A stretch of 64,000 bases of DNA from Streptomyces sp. NRRL F-5135. Its GTDB lineage: Bacteria > Actinomycetota > Actinomycetes > Streptomycetales > Streptomycetaceae. Of this stretch, positions 36,885 to 44,237 are shown piece by piece. Numbering within the stretch: the stretch's first letter is position 1; every line of letters starts with the position of its first letter. Location of the stretch: the NCBI RefSeq assembly GCF_000719775.1, contig NZ_JOHR01000017.1, positions 121,782 to 185,781 of the forward strand, written 5' to 3'. Below the pieces are notes generated by a model. The model worked only from the letters and a program-made list of their open reading frames with translations, made no database searches and was not told where the DNA came from. Both the position numbers and the translations under genes were made by a program.

Positions 36885-38179
36885 CAGCGGGTCCCCCCGA
36901 GCGGCAGAGTGGCGAGCATCGCGGGCACCTGCTCGCGGTCCAGTCGTACGAGTCCGGTCTTCACCCCGCGGGCGGCGCGCTCCAGTTCGTGGCGGGCCGT
37001 CACCAACTCGCTGTCGCTGCGCCCCGTGATGCGTACGTGGCCGGTGACCGTGACGCCCTGCCGCTCACCGCGTCCCAGTGTCAGGCTGAAGGTCGTCGCC
37101 AGCGCCGGTATCGAGGTCAGCAGCGCGATCAGCTGCGGCATCGAGGCCCCGCCGGCGCCGAGCTGCGGCCAGCGGCCCACCCAGTAGGTCGTGTGCCTGC
37201 GGTCGTCGCAGCGCCAGGTGCGCGAGGTCTCCTTCGTGCGCCGGTGCAAGGTCTCCGCCCGGCCCGCCTGGGCTATGGCCATCGGGTTGGCGCAGGTGGA
37301 GGTCGCGATCGCCGCCGTCAGCTCCTGCTCGGTGAGCACCGTCGTACGGAACCCGGCACCGGTCAGCCGGCTTGCCAGCTGGTCCGCCGCGCGCACCAGG
37401 CACTTCTGGGCGCCCGTCAGCCCGCCGCCGCGCGCGGCGACGGCCTCCGGACAGAGCTCGGGGTCCAGCTTGAGCGCGATCCAGGTGATCCGCACGGCAG
37501 GGGAGCCGGTCTGCGCCTGGAGCGGCGCGTAGTTGCGCGCCGCCACCGACTGCTCCGGCAGGTGCGGAGCCGGCGCGGGCTGGGTGTGCTGCACGATCTG
37601 CGCCGACTCCAGCCGGATGCCGTCCACGTCGAGCGCGTCCCGGACGAGCGCCACCGGCAGCGGACGCTCGGCGCGGTCGGCCCGCAGCGCGGTGGCGTCC
37701 GCCTCGACCTGGAGCACCGCCGTCAGGAACGTACCGTCCCCGATCATCCCGACCGGGCGCCGGTCGCGGTCGCTGTACGAGTACGTGCGCAGGGCCGGAT
37801 CGCATTCCACCGCGGGCGCCAGTCCCGGTTCCGTCCCGGGCGGGATCGTCAGGGAGGCGGCCCGGCGCGTGCGCGCCCGCAGGGCGGCGACGGTCGAGAG
37901 CCACTCGGGCAGCGACCGCCGGTGCCTGCGCACCAGCGCCAGCAGCACCAGCAGCACCGCGACCACCCCGGCCGGCACCAGCAGCAGCGCGTCGATCACC
38001 CACGCCGTCAGCAGCAGGGCCGCCGCGACCTCGATGAGTACGAGCTGTTGCATGCGGAACGGGCCGAAATGGCCTGGGCGCGCGCTGAGTCCGGGTGTCG
38101 CCGAGGCCGGGGAGGCGGTGGACGGCGGCGTGGCCGCCGCGGGCCGCGTCCGGCGCCGCGTCTGCGTCGCGGATGCCAT
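36884..38179 (-). CDS. eccE: Type VII secretion membrane protein EccE
   Basis: EccE is a peripheral subunit of the ESX membrane complex with EccB, EccC and EccD. The start at ATG 38179 gives 431 residues. A basic, Ala/Thr-rich N-terminus is followed by two close membrane helices (about residues 44-85, MQQLVLIEVAAALLLTAWVI and PAGVVAVLLVLLALV). A soluble domain follows with ALRTYSYSDRDRRPVGMIGDG (broken), typical of actinobacterial EccE. It is divergent from eccB across a 235-nt promoter region and runs into the next gene with a one-base overlap. Confidence 0.82.
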   Translation of the reverse strand: MASATQTRRRTRPAAATPPSTASPASATPGLSARPGHFGPFRMQQLVLIEVAAALLLTAWVIDALLLVPAGVVAVLLVLLALVRRHRRSLPEWLSTVAALRARTRRAASLTIPPGTEPGLAPAVECDPALRTYSYSDRDRRPVGMIGDGTFLTAVLQVEADATALRADRAERPLPVALVRDALDVDGIRLESAQIVQHTQPAPAPHLPEQSVAARNYAPLQAQTGSPAVRITWIALKLDPELCPEAVAARGGGLTGAQKCLVRAADQLASRLTGAGFRTTVLTEQELTAAIATSTCANPMAIAQAGRAETLHRRTKETSRTWRCDDRRHTTYWVGRWPQLGAGGASMPQLIALLTSIPALATTFSLTLGRGERQGVTVTGHVRITGRSDSELVTARHELERAARGVKTGLVRLDREQVPAMLATLPLGGTR

Positions 38180-38414
38180 GTTGGAGAACCCCCGTTTTGT
38201 CCCTGTCGCCCTGGCCGGGCAGGGCATTGGCAAAGCGGCATCACCCTACCCGCCCCACACGCGGGCGCGGTCTCCAGGCATAGTAGGGGGCCGGTCCGAC
38301 AGTCAGGCAGGACCCGGGGGACACACTGACAGCGCCGCGACCGGCAAGGTTTGCCGGGAGGGGCACTGGCCTGCCCCCGGGGGAAGACCGCGCCTTTTTC
38401 ACCGATGGGGACTC

Positions 38415-39959
38415 ATGGCATCACGGCGGGACGAGCTCAACGCGTACACCTTCGCGAAGAAGCGCACGGTGGCATCCTTCCTCCAACCTTCGCCCACCGG
38501 CACGGAGGAGGGCGCGCCCAGACCTCTGCGCGCGGTCGTGCCGGGTCTGATCCTCGGCGCGGTGATCCTGGCCGGTTTCGGCGCGTGGGGCATGTTCAAG
38601 CCCACCGCGCCCAAGGACTGGGCCAGGCCCGAGACCAATGTGATCGTCGCCAAGGACTCGACGACCCGGTACGTCGTGCTCAACACGGGCACGGGCAAGG
38701 ACAAGGAGACACTGCTCCACCCGGTCCTCAACCTCGCCTCGGCCAGGCTGCTGCTCAGCCCCCAGCAGGGCAAGGTCATCCAGGTCCCCGACAAGATCCT
38801 GGACGCCGGAAAGCCGGCCCGCGGCCCGATCCTCGGCATCCCGTACGCCCCCGACCGGCTGCCCGGCGACAAGGACGCCGGCAAGGCCAAGCGCTGGGCC
38901 GTGTGCGAGCAGCCCGGCGGCGGGCGCGGCGCGAGCGTGCAGAAGGCCGCCTTCGTGTTCGCCGACCGCGACTCCTCCCGGACCGAGGGCAAGAACAGGC
39001 TGACCGGCGGCCAGGTGCTCTACGTCCAGGGCCAGAAGGGCAGCACGCGCTACCTGGTCGACGCCTCCGGCACGAAGTACCAACTGCCCGGCGAGCCGGG
39101 CGACGCCCTGTCCCTCGCGGTCGTCGGCACGAAGCCCCCGCAGCAGGTCACCGACGACTGGCTGGCGACCCTGCACACGGGCAGCCCGGTCGAGTTCCCC
39201 GGGATTCCCGGTGAGGTCACCGCCGACGCGGGGGTCGGCGGTGGACTCACACCCGAACAGGACCGGGTCGGCATGGTCCTGCTGGCGCAGACCGGTTCGG
39301 GCCCGCAGCACTACGTCGTCCTGCCCGGCAGGATCGAGCCGGTGTCCGCCTTCACCGCCTGGCTGCTGATCAGTTCGCCGCAGACGGACGCCCTGAACAT
39401 GGTCGGCGGCGCCTCGAACGTCGACCTCTCGTCGTTCTCGCCCTCCGCCGACGCCTTCGACGAGAAGTACGACTGGCCCGAGGAGAAGGCCGCCCAGGTC
39501 AACGCGACCGAGGGCGAGGGCGCCCGCGACACGGTGTGCAGCGTGCTGCGCAAGGTCGACGACAACGGCCGTACGACGCTGTCCACCTGGGCCGGCACGT
39601 CCTACCCCGCGGACATCACCGCCGGTGGTACCAGCACCTACGTCACCCCCGGCTCCGGACTGCTCTACACCCAGGTCCAGGGCAACCAGACCCGCCCCGA
39701 CGGATCGCTCTTCCTGGTCACCGACACCGGACTGCGCTACGCGGTCCAGGCGAACGGCGACAGCGACGCGGAACGGTCCGAGATCGGCACCGGCGACCAG
39801 GAGAAGCAGCAGGACGGCCGCCCGGAGCCCAGCCAGGCGCAGATCCGGCTCGGCTACGAGAAGGTCACGCCCGTACTGGTGCCGATCGCCTGGTCGGAGT
39901 TCCTGTCCAAGGGACCGCGGCTCGACACCAACAGCGCCCGCCAGCCCCAGGGTTCTTGA
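38415..39959 (+). CDS. eccB: Type VII secretion protein EccB
   Basis: EccB is the ESX membrane-complex subunit with a large extracytoplasmic domain. The start at ATG 38415, after GGGGA, gives 514 residues. It opens with SRRDELNAYTFAKKRTVASFL (broken), the EccB signature. One helix lies near residues 42-60 (VVPGLILGAVILAGFGAWGMF). A long repeat-rich outer domain with paired cysteines (AVCEQPGG, TVCSVLRK) follows. mycP follows 13 nt later in the same operon. Confidence 0.94.
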   Translation: MASRRDELNAYTFAKKRTVASFLQPSPTGTEEGAPRPLRAVVPGLILGAVILAGFGAWGMFKPTAPKDWARPETNVIVAKDSTTRYVVLNTGTGKDKETLLHPVLNLASARLLLSPQQGKVIQVPDKILDAGKPARGPILGIPYAPDRLPGDKDAGKAKRWAVCEQPGGGRGASVQKAAFVFADRDSSRTEGKNRLTGGQVLYVQGQKGSTRYLVDASGTKYQLPGEPGDALSLAVVGTKPPQQVTDDWLATLHTGSPVEFPGIPGEVTADAGVGGGLTPEQDRVGMVLLAQTGSGPQHYVVLPGRIEPVSAFTAWLLISSPQTDALNMVGGASNVDLSSFSPSADAFDEKYDWPEEKAAQVNATEGEGARDTVCSVLRKVDDNGRTTLSTWAGTSYPADITAGGTSTYVTPGSGLLYTQVQGNQTRPDGSLFLVTDTGLRYAVQANGDSDAERSEIGTGDQEKQQDGRPEPSQAQIRLGYEKVTPVLVPIAWSEFLSKGPRLDTNSARQPQGS

Positions 39960-39972
39960 GGAGGGCGGGAGC

Positions 39973-41325
39973 GTGAAGACGTCGATTCCCACGATCCGCG
40001 CGACCGGTACGGTCCGTACGGACTCCCGCGCGCCCCGCACGGCCCGTACGCGAGTGGCCGCGCGGCTGGCCGGCGCGACGGCCCTGGTCTGCGTCACGGT
40101 GCTGTCCCCGGCCGCATACGCCCAGGAGGGGCGCCAGGACCGGCCGGGCCCCGCCGGCCCCGCCTCCTCGGCCCTGAACGGCAGCGGCGAGTGCACCTTC
40201 CCCATGAAGAAGCAGATCGAGGGCACCCCCTGGGCCCTCCAGCGGGTGCTGCTGGACGAGCTGTGGCAGGACACCAAGGGCAAGGGGGTGCGCGTCGCCG
40301 TCATCGACACCGGTGTCGACAACGCCAACCCACAGCTCACGTCGGCCGTCGACACGTCCGCCGGGACCGAGATCCTGACCAAGAAGATGGAGAAGGGCAA
40401 GCCCGCCGACGGCACGGACGACAAGGTGGGTCACGGCACCAAGGTCGCCGGGCTGATCGCCGCCCGGCCCGTCAAGGGCACCGGTTTCGTGGGGATCGCC
40501 CCCGAGGCGACGATCATCCCGATCCGTCAGAACGACCAGAACAACAGCGGCAATGACAAGACGATGGCGCAGGGCATCGATCACGCGATAGCCAAGGACG
40601 CCGACGTCATCAACATCTCCCAGGACACCACCAAACCGCTTGACGAACAGTCGGACCTGGGCCGGGCCGTCCGGCGCGCCCTCGACAAGGAGATCGTCGT
40701 CGTCGCCTCCGCCGGCAACGACGGCATGGACGGCAAGCTGAAGAACACCTACCCGGCGGCCTTCGACGGCGTCCTCGCCGTGGCCTCCTCCGACCGCAAC
40801 AACGAGCGCGCGGTCTTCTCCCAGGCGGGCAGGTTCGTCGGGGTCGCGGCCCCGGGCGTGGACATCGTCTCGACCGTGCCCGGTTTCGGCCAGTGCTCCG
40901 ACAGCGGCACCAGCTTCTCCGCCCCGTACGTCGCCGGGGTCGCCGCGCTGCTGCGCGCCAAACACCCCGACTGGAAGGCGCGCAACATCGTCGCCCAGAT
41001 CGAGCAGACCGCCGAGCGCAGCATCAACGGCCATGACAGCTTCGTCGGCTGGGGAGTCGTCGACCCGGTCCGCGCGCTCACCGAGGACGACACCCCGCCC
41101 GAGTCACCGCGCCCCGACCCGGGCCCGCCGAAGGCCCCCGCGCCCGAGCCCGCGCACCTGGCGATGTCCGAGACCCCCGAGGAGCGGACGGAGCGCTACG
41201 CCACCTACGCGCTGGGCATCGGCGCCGTGCTGGTCGCGGTCGTCGCGGGCACGGCCACGGTGGTCAGGGACACCCGGGCGAAAGCCGCCCGACGGGGCAG
41301 AAGCGAATCAAATATCCATGTCTGA
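39973..41325 (+). CDS. mycP: Mycosin, ESX-associated subtilisin-like protease
   Basis: MycP is a membrane-anchored S8 protease required for ESX complex stability and cleavage of some substrates. The 450-residue protein (GTG 39973) has a signal peptide ending near AYA-QE (residue 50). The catalytic triad is Asp112 (VIDTGVD), His154 (VGHGTKVAG) and Ser314 (SGTSFSAP), with oxyanion Asn249 (SAGNDG). A Pro-rich linker precedes a C-terminal membrane helix (YALGIGAVLVAVVAGTATVV) and a short basic tail. The triad is intact, so it should be active outside the membrane. Confidence 0.95.
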   Translation: MKTSIPTIRATGTVRTDSRAPRTARTRVAARLAGATALVCVTVLSPAAYAQEGRQDRPGPAGPASSALNGSGECTFPMKKQIEGTPWALQRVLLDELWQDTKGKGVRVAVIDTGVDNANPQLTSAVDTSAGTEILTKKMEKGKPADGTDDKVGHGTKVAGLIAARPVKGTGFVGIAPEATIIPIRQNDQNNSGNDKTMAQGIDHAIAKDADVINISQDTTKPLDEQSDLGRAVRRALDKEIVVVASAGNDGMDGKLKNTYPAAFDGVLAVASSDRNNERAVFSQAGRFVGVAAPGVDIVSTVPGFGQCSDSGTSFSAPYVAGVAALLRAKHPDWKARNIVAQIEQTAERSINGHDSFVGWGVVDPVRALTEDDTPPESPRPDPGPPKAPAPEPAHLAMSETPEERTERYATYALGIGAVLVAVVAGTATVVRDTRAKAARRGRSESNIHV

Positions 41326-41333
41326 CTTTGCAG

Positions 41334-41362
41334 TTGGAACTGTCGTACCGACTGGTTAAAGT
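41334..41362 (+). promoter_or_regulatory. Promoter of the WXG100 (esx) operon
   Basis: TTGGAA (41334-41339) and TAAAGT (41357-41362) are exactly 17 nt apart in a relatively AT-rich patch directly after mycP. A start near 41369 would leave a leader of about 105 nt carrying an 8-bp hairpin, GCGCTCCT/AGGAGCGC (41425-41443), before the ribosome site GAAGGGGAAAG. It would let the abundant WXG100 proteins be expressed apart from eccB-mycP. Confidence 0.65.
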
Positions 41363-41473
41363 TACCGACGGGGCCACGGGAGTGGGCCCACACGGGGGCG
41401 GCATCCAGATGCTTCCCGTCCACTGCGCTCCTTCGAGGAGCGCGAGAGCGGCAAGACAGGAAGAAGGGGAAAG

Positions 41474-41812
41474 ATGTCGAAAGACCTGAACGTAACCAGC
41501 GAGGAACAGATCGGCCTCGCCGGCAAGATCCAGAACTTCCATGACGAGCTGCAGTCTCGTATCACCTCCCTGAACGGGGTCGTGGACCGCATCCAGGCGG
41601 GCTGGCAGGGTGCGGCCAGCAAGGAGTACGACATCGTCCAGGACCGCCTCAACAAGCGGCTGAGGGACATGCGCGTGAAGCTGATCGAGCTCGAGGAGAT
41701 CATGCGCATGAGCGCCGACGGCTTCACGCAGCAGGAGCAGGAGCGCATCCAGTCCTTCCGGCGGATGGACGACACCGCCGGTGGACAGAGCGCCATCCTC
41801 GGCATGGCCTGA
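41474..41812 (+). CDS. esxB: WXG100 family ESX substrate (EsxB-like)
   Basis: A 112-residue helical-hairpin protein exported as a heterodimer with its neighbour. The turn motif is GWQGAAS with W44 and G46. The N-terminal helix starts NVTSEEQIGLAGKIQNFHDEL (broken). The C-terminal helix has GFTQQEQE, where F-x-x-x-E could replace the usual Y-x-x-x-D/E export signal. The length exceeds the 95-105 usual for the family by a short, flexible tail (DDTAGGQSAILGMA). Which of the pair deserves the EsxA or EsxB name follows the esxBA order only. Confidence 0.92.
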   Translation: MSKDLNVTSEEQIGLAGKIQNFHDELQSRITSLNGVVDRIQAGWQGAASKEYDIVQDRLNKRLRDMRVKLIELEEIMRMSADGFTQQEQERIQSFRRMDDTAGGQSAILGMA

Positions 41813-41859
41813 GCGGCCGTCCGCCACCTCCCGCCGAACACCCTTCTGAGGAGACCGAC

Positions 41860-42156
41860 ATGACGACTGCCGTCAATTACGACACCGTGACCCAGGCGGC
41901 CAGCGACACCCGGCTGACCGCCTCCCAGCTGAGCACCGAGCTCGGCACGCTGATGGGCCAGGTCAACCGGGTCGCCGAGAACTGGGACGGTGAGGCCAAG
42001 ACCGCCTACCGCGAGGCCCAGGACGTGCTCACCCGGCAGATGGAGGGCATGAACCAGGACCTCCAGCGCATCGCGCAGCTCCTGGACGAGTCCGTCATCG
42101 GCTACCAGGACACGGACAAGGGCAACGCGGCCCGGTTCCGTATGAGCATGGGCTGA
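41860..42156 (+). CDS. esxA: WXG100 family ESX substrate (EsxA-like)
   Basis: A 98-residue WXG100 protein with the W42-D-G44 turn (AENWDGEAKTAY) and two long helices. The C-terminus carries Y82QDTD86, a match to the YxxxD/E ESX export signal, which in other systems is read by EccC. A TGAGGAG ribosome site precedes ATG 41860, 47 nt after the first WXG100 gene. A strong terminator ends the operon 43 nt downstream. Confidence 0.94.
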   Translation: MTTAVNYDTVTQAASDTRLTASQLSTELGTLMGQVNRVAENWDGEAKTAYREAQDVLTRQMEGMNQDLQRIAQLLDESVIGYQDTDKGNAARFRMSMG

Positions 42157-42198
42157 TCCAGGCCCCGTACGGCGCTCCTGGGGCGCCCACGCACCAAG

Positions 42199-42232
42199 GA
42201 AGGGGGTGTCCGCTTCGGCGGACACCCCCTTC
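42199..42232. terminator. 15-bp UUCG hairpin between esxA and bldB
   Basis: GAAGGGGGTGTCCGC (42199-42213) pairs perfectly with 42218-42232 around a TTCG tetraloop, an extra-stable RNA hairpin. It lies between converging esxA (+) and bldB (-). Being symmetric, it could end transcripts from both sides. Confidence 0.92.
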
Positions 42233-42285
42233 TGCCGTCTTCCGCCTTGGCCGCCACGCGCGTCGCGCCGCGTGAACCGGCAGCC

Positions 42286-42531
42286 CTACTTGATGTCGAA
42301 CTCGCCGTCCCGCGCGCCCAGGACGAACGCGTCCCACTCAGCCTTCGTGTACCGCAGGACCGTGTCATGGTCCAGTGACGACCGCATCGCGACGCCGCCG
42401 CCCGGCAAATAGGCGATCTCGACCCGCTCCTCGTCCGGCGTCGTGCCGGGCGCGCCCTGCCACTCCACCCCGCTGATGTCCAGCGCGTACAGCTCTTCCT
42501 TCTGCCGTTCCTTGTCGACTGCGTCGGCCAT
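42286..42531 (-). CDS. bldB: Developmental regulator BldB (DUF397 family)
   Basis: The 81-residue acidic protein ends with the DUF397 pattern: VEIAYLPGGGVAMRSSLDHD, then TVLRYTKAEWDAFVLGARDGEFD. In Streptomyces coelicolor bldB, needed for aerial hyphae and antibiotics, encodes a DUF397-type protein and lies beside the ESX WXG100 genes; this match in family and place supports the name. The start is ATG 42531 after GGGAGGG. DUF397 proteins often pair with an XRE regulator, but none is adjacent here. Mode of action unknown. The alternative is an unrelated DUF397 paralogue. Confidence 0.78.
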   Translation of the reverse strand: MADAVDKERQKEELYALDISGVEWQGAPGTTPDEERVEIAYLPGGGVAMRSSLDHDTVLRYTKAEWDAFVLGARDGEFDIK

Positions 42532-42608
42532 CGGTGCGTTCCCTCCCGGGCATTGCGTACGGGCTACGGTGGCCAGCCTACTGGCGCTCCCACCTGCCGG
42601 AAGGCGTG

Positions 42609-43913
42609 TCAGCGATAACGGATGAAGCGGAAGCCCGCCGCCCCGACGGACTGAAGATCCATGACCGGATCGGCACTGCTGTCGACCAGTCCGCTGCCCG
42701 CTTCCGACCGGAAACCTGTCAGGAGCAGTCCCACACTCTCGCGTCCCCGCGCGTCCTTCCGGCGCACCCACACCAGCGCCCGGCCACCGACGGGCAGTTC
42801 GGCCAGCTCCGCCAGCACGCCGTCCCAGTCGGCGTGCTCCGCCACCGCCACCGGCTTGCCCAGCTGCCGGAGGGTCGGCGTCAGCCAGGAGGCCGTGCCC
42901 GGACGCGGCGGGAGCGAGAGCGTGCCGTCGCCGGGCTCCGCACCGCCGTTCCACGCGTCGAGCCACGACCAGGGCGAGGAGTTGGGCAGGCAGAACGGCT
43001 CACCCCGGTCCTTGGGCACGACCACCGCCGCGTCCAGCATGGCCCGCGACCAGTCGCCGCCCCGGCGGTACTCCCCGCTCTCGCAGGCGAACAGCCAGCC
43101 CCGCGCCATCTCGTCGGACGCGTCCGGCTCCACCAGTTCCACCGGCTCGTCGTAGGTGCGCAGCAGCCACGCCTCCGCCTTCTCCACCGCCGTACGCAGA
43201 TCGCCCGCCGCCTGCCGTACGGGGTCGGGGGCCGGGGCGGGAGCGCCGTCGGCCGGGCGCAGCCGTGCGAAGGCCAGGGTCCGCAGGCCCGCGACGTCCA
43301 GCCGGGCGAGCCCGCCCGTCATCCCGTCCAGGAACACGACCTGGCCGTTGTCGTTGTGCGCGTACACCAGATGGCCGCTGACCTCCTCGCCGGCCATCTC
43401 CCGCCGCACCCACACCACGCCCCCGGTGCCCGGCCCGGGCTCCCGGGCCGCGACGATCACCTCGTCCCAGCTCGCGCACGAGATCTGCTCGGCGCCGGGG
43501 AAGTACCGCTTCAGCAGCAGCTCCCACCAGCCCGGCGCCTCGTGCGCGGGGGACCAGGGCAACGGACTCGCCGGAGCGCCGCCCATGGTCGCCGACACGG
43601 TCACCACGCATCCGCGCGCGTTGAGCCGCCGCGCCTGCGCGGCGGGCTCGCGCGCCACCGGCGCCCGGGCGAACGCGTTCAGATCGCCCCAGGGGTCGTC
43701 CGCGGCCGGATGGAACGGAGGCATGCCGTTCTTGGGCACGGCCACCGACGCGGCGAGCATGGGCGTCCGGGGATAGCCGGGCTGCGGCTTCGTACGGCAC
43801 GCGAAGAGCCAGGTGTGCGCGTCCTGGGCGACCGGACCGGGGGCGGCCAGCTCCACGAGGCCGTGGTAGGTGACGTCGAGCCAGTGCTGTGCCTGTTGCT
43901 GCGGGTCGTACAT
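42609..43913 (-). CDS. Duplicated YrhB/Imm35-like plus papain-toxin-lobe protein, candidate decoy immunity
   Basis: The 434-residue protein is a tandem duplication. Each half starts with a YrhB/Imm35-like unit (WLFAC at 35-39 and 273-277; AVPKNG and VVPKDRG). Each then has a segment like the C-lobe of the neighbouring toxin domain: 148-218 (SWDEVI, VVWVRRE, SGHLVYAHNDNGQVVFLDG, broken) and 362-433 (DWDGVL, LVWVRRK, SVGLLLTGF, SGLVDSSADP). The first keeps His and Asp; the second has lost the His. Neither has a convincing NC cysteine lobe, so enzyme activity is unlikely. It begins 3 nt after the small immunity-like gene. Immunity or adaptor function is inferred. Confidence 0.7.
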   Translation of the reverse strand: MYDPQQQAQHWLDVTYHGLVELAAPGPVAQDAHTWLFACRTKPQPGYPRTPMLAASVAVPKNGMPPFHPAADDPWGDLNAFARAPVAREPAAQARRLNARGCVVTVSATMGGAPASPLPWSPAHEAPGWWELLLKRYFPGAEQISCASWDEVIVAAREPGPGTGGVVWVRREMAGEEVSGHLVYAHNDNGQVVFLDGMTGGLARLDVAGLRTLAFARLRPADGAPAPAPDPVRQAAGDLRTAVEKAEAWLLRTYDEPVELVEPDASDEMARGWLFACESGEYRRGGDWSRAMLDAAVVVPKDRGEPFCLPNSSPWSWLDAWNGGAEPGDGTLSLPPRPGTASWLTPTLRQLGKPVAVAEHADWDGVLAELAELPVGGRALVWVRRKDARGRESVGLLLTGFRSEAGSGLVDSSADPVMDLQSVGAAGFRFIRYR

Positions 43914-43916
43914 CGT

Positions 43917-44219
43917 TCACCTGTTCCGTGCGGGGGGCCACTCGCCGCGCTCGACCATGTCCAGGTACCTGTCCAGGGGCAGCGGGGAGGGCGGGTAGTG
44001 GACGTCCGAGCCGTCCTTCGGTACGACCACGACACGCGTGAGCGGCCCCTTCCACGGATCACCGCTGTCGATGCTCTCCTGCGTGTCGAAGCGGACCACC
44101 CAGCACAGACGTCGCTCGTAACTCTCCTCCGGCAGCATCACGATCGTGTACTGCTGATCGCCGAGCGATGCGGTGACGAAGGAGCGGGCCGCCACCAGGG
44201 CGTCGTTCTTGCTGATCAT
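43917..44219 (-). CDS. Imm35/YrhB-like candidate immunity protein
   Basis: A 100-residue cytoplasmic protein: an N-terminal helix (SKNDALVAARSFVTASLG), then LCWVVRFDTQES, then TRVVVVPKDGSDVHYPPS. The core WVVRF...VVPKDGS is the pattern of the YrhB/immunity-35 family, found next to polymorphic toxins with papain-fold domains. It lies 18 nt after the toxin gene and 3 nt before the larger protein with the same motif, so it is the first candidate to neutralise the toxin. No signal peptide, as expected for protection of the producing cell. Confidence 0.75.
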   Translation of the reverse strand: MISKNDALVAARSFVTASLGDQQYTIVMLPEESYERRLCWVVRFDTQESIDSGDPWKGPLTRVVVVPKDGSDVHYPPSPLPLDRYLDMVERGEWPPARNR

Positions 44220-44237
44220 GACTGGGTCCTCGGAGTC

